Source of the DNA: Brachycybe producta
Taxonomy: Eukaryota > Arthropoda > Diplopoda > Playtdesmida > Andrognathidae
Reading direction: 5' to 3'
DNA: 64,000 bases
NCBI GenBank assembly: GCA_036925085.1
Contig: JAUPFP010000011.1
Location: forward strand, 4,555,628-4,619,627
Shown here: positions 63,719 through 64,000 of the stretch, piece after piece
Numbering within the stretch: the first letter of the stretch is position 1
Layout: each line of letters starts with the position of its first letter
Position numbers and translations under genes: made by a program
Notes under the pieces: generated by a model
The model's database searches: none
The model's input: only the letters and a program-made list of their open reading frames with translations
What the model was told of the DNA's origin: nothing

Positions 63719-64000
63719 AGAGCTTACCACTTCAATGTCAGGTTTGGTATACTGAAACCAAAAGCTATTGACCAGTGACCAGGAAATTTTTTTTGCTTTC
63801 CTGCAGTGAACTTCAACAGGCCTGAGGTATAGTTTCAGCATGGATGGAGCCACTACCCATACAGCCTGAGCCACAGCCCCCACGCCCCAAGCCACAGTAA
63901 AACTCCTAAAGCAGGTTTTTATCGAGCCATCGAGTAATTTCGTAAAATTCATAAAATTATTAGTCATCACTTTCACTAGATTTAATGGCACCTGACCATT

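Noticed and set aside
63707-63991. 94-aa minus-strand ORF as a membrane protein
   Set aside because: Apart from the last eight codons before a donor, it shows no family features and has GTGGCTCAGGC-type internal repetition. Only the small exon is kept as a candidate.
1-64000. CRISPR array, bacterial operon or defence system
   Set aside because: Exon-intron structure and eukaryotic transposons throughout; no regular spaced repeats.

Overview
This is an AT-rich piece of an animal nuclear genome. It holds spliced host genes in a background of transposon debris. Small GT-AG exons, one GC-AG intron and gene families found only in animals (COX6B, KIFC1/ncd-type kinesin-14, TSEN54, PERCC1) identify a metazoan. 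The dense load of MITEs, Helitrons, a Polinton fossil and LINEs suggests an invertebrate, but I cannot fix the phylum from the sequence. All introns and homologies were worked out by eye. No search was run.

Host genes from left to right: (1) 2-808 (+), the 3' end of a TTF1-like Myb-domain gene. (2) 5773-3194 (-), a complete COX6B coding region in three exons encoding 86 aa with both Cys pairs. (3) 8090-19281 (+), a complete KIFC1/ncd-type kinesin-14 in 14 exons encoding 683 aa. (4) 29074-45585 (+), TSEN54, the structural subunit of the tRNA-splicing endonuclease, in about seven exons encoding about 731 aa, with a long Trp/Arg/Ser/Asn-rich central exon and a GC-AG intron. (5) 50431-49292 (-), a 379-aa homologue of PERCC1, a gene I know from vertebrates. 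(6) 61030-60984 (-), a candidate last exon of an unrecognised gene. COX6B and KIFC1 are divergent, about 2 kb apart. The genes show no shared pathway, so their adjacency looks incidental.

The rest is mostly repeats. Two TTAA-ended foldback families (TTAAGAGGCTAC... and TTAAGAGCCTAG...) account for about fourteen insertions. Eight non-autonomous Helitron copies (hairpin plus CTAG 3' end) carry a decayed Pif1 helicase tail and an embedded palindrome with GC-box, CCAAT-box and CRE-like sites. Free copies of that palindrome also occur, three of them in a row in the COX6B intron. A Harbinger-like family has a 3-bp TTA duplication proved by an empty site. Several hAT-type MITEs have exact 8-bp target duplications. 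A LINE, a mariner, a Tc1 fragment and several solo LTRs are also present. A broken Polinton-type DNA polymerase fossil lies at about 24.2-26.3 kb.

TSEN54 intron 3 is a nest five insertions deep: LTR fragment, LINE, a repeat with a long alternating purine-pyrimidine tract, solo LTR, mariner. The points most worth following up are the PERCC1 homologue outside the vertebrate context I know, the mobile CRE/CCAAT/GC-box palindrome spread by Helitrons, the two copies of a repeat with Z-DNA-prone tracts of different length, and the hairpins in the presumed KIFC1 3' UTR.
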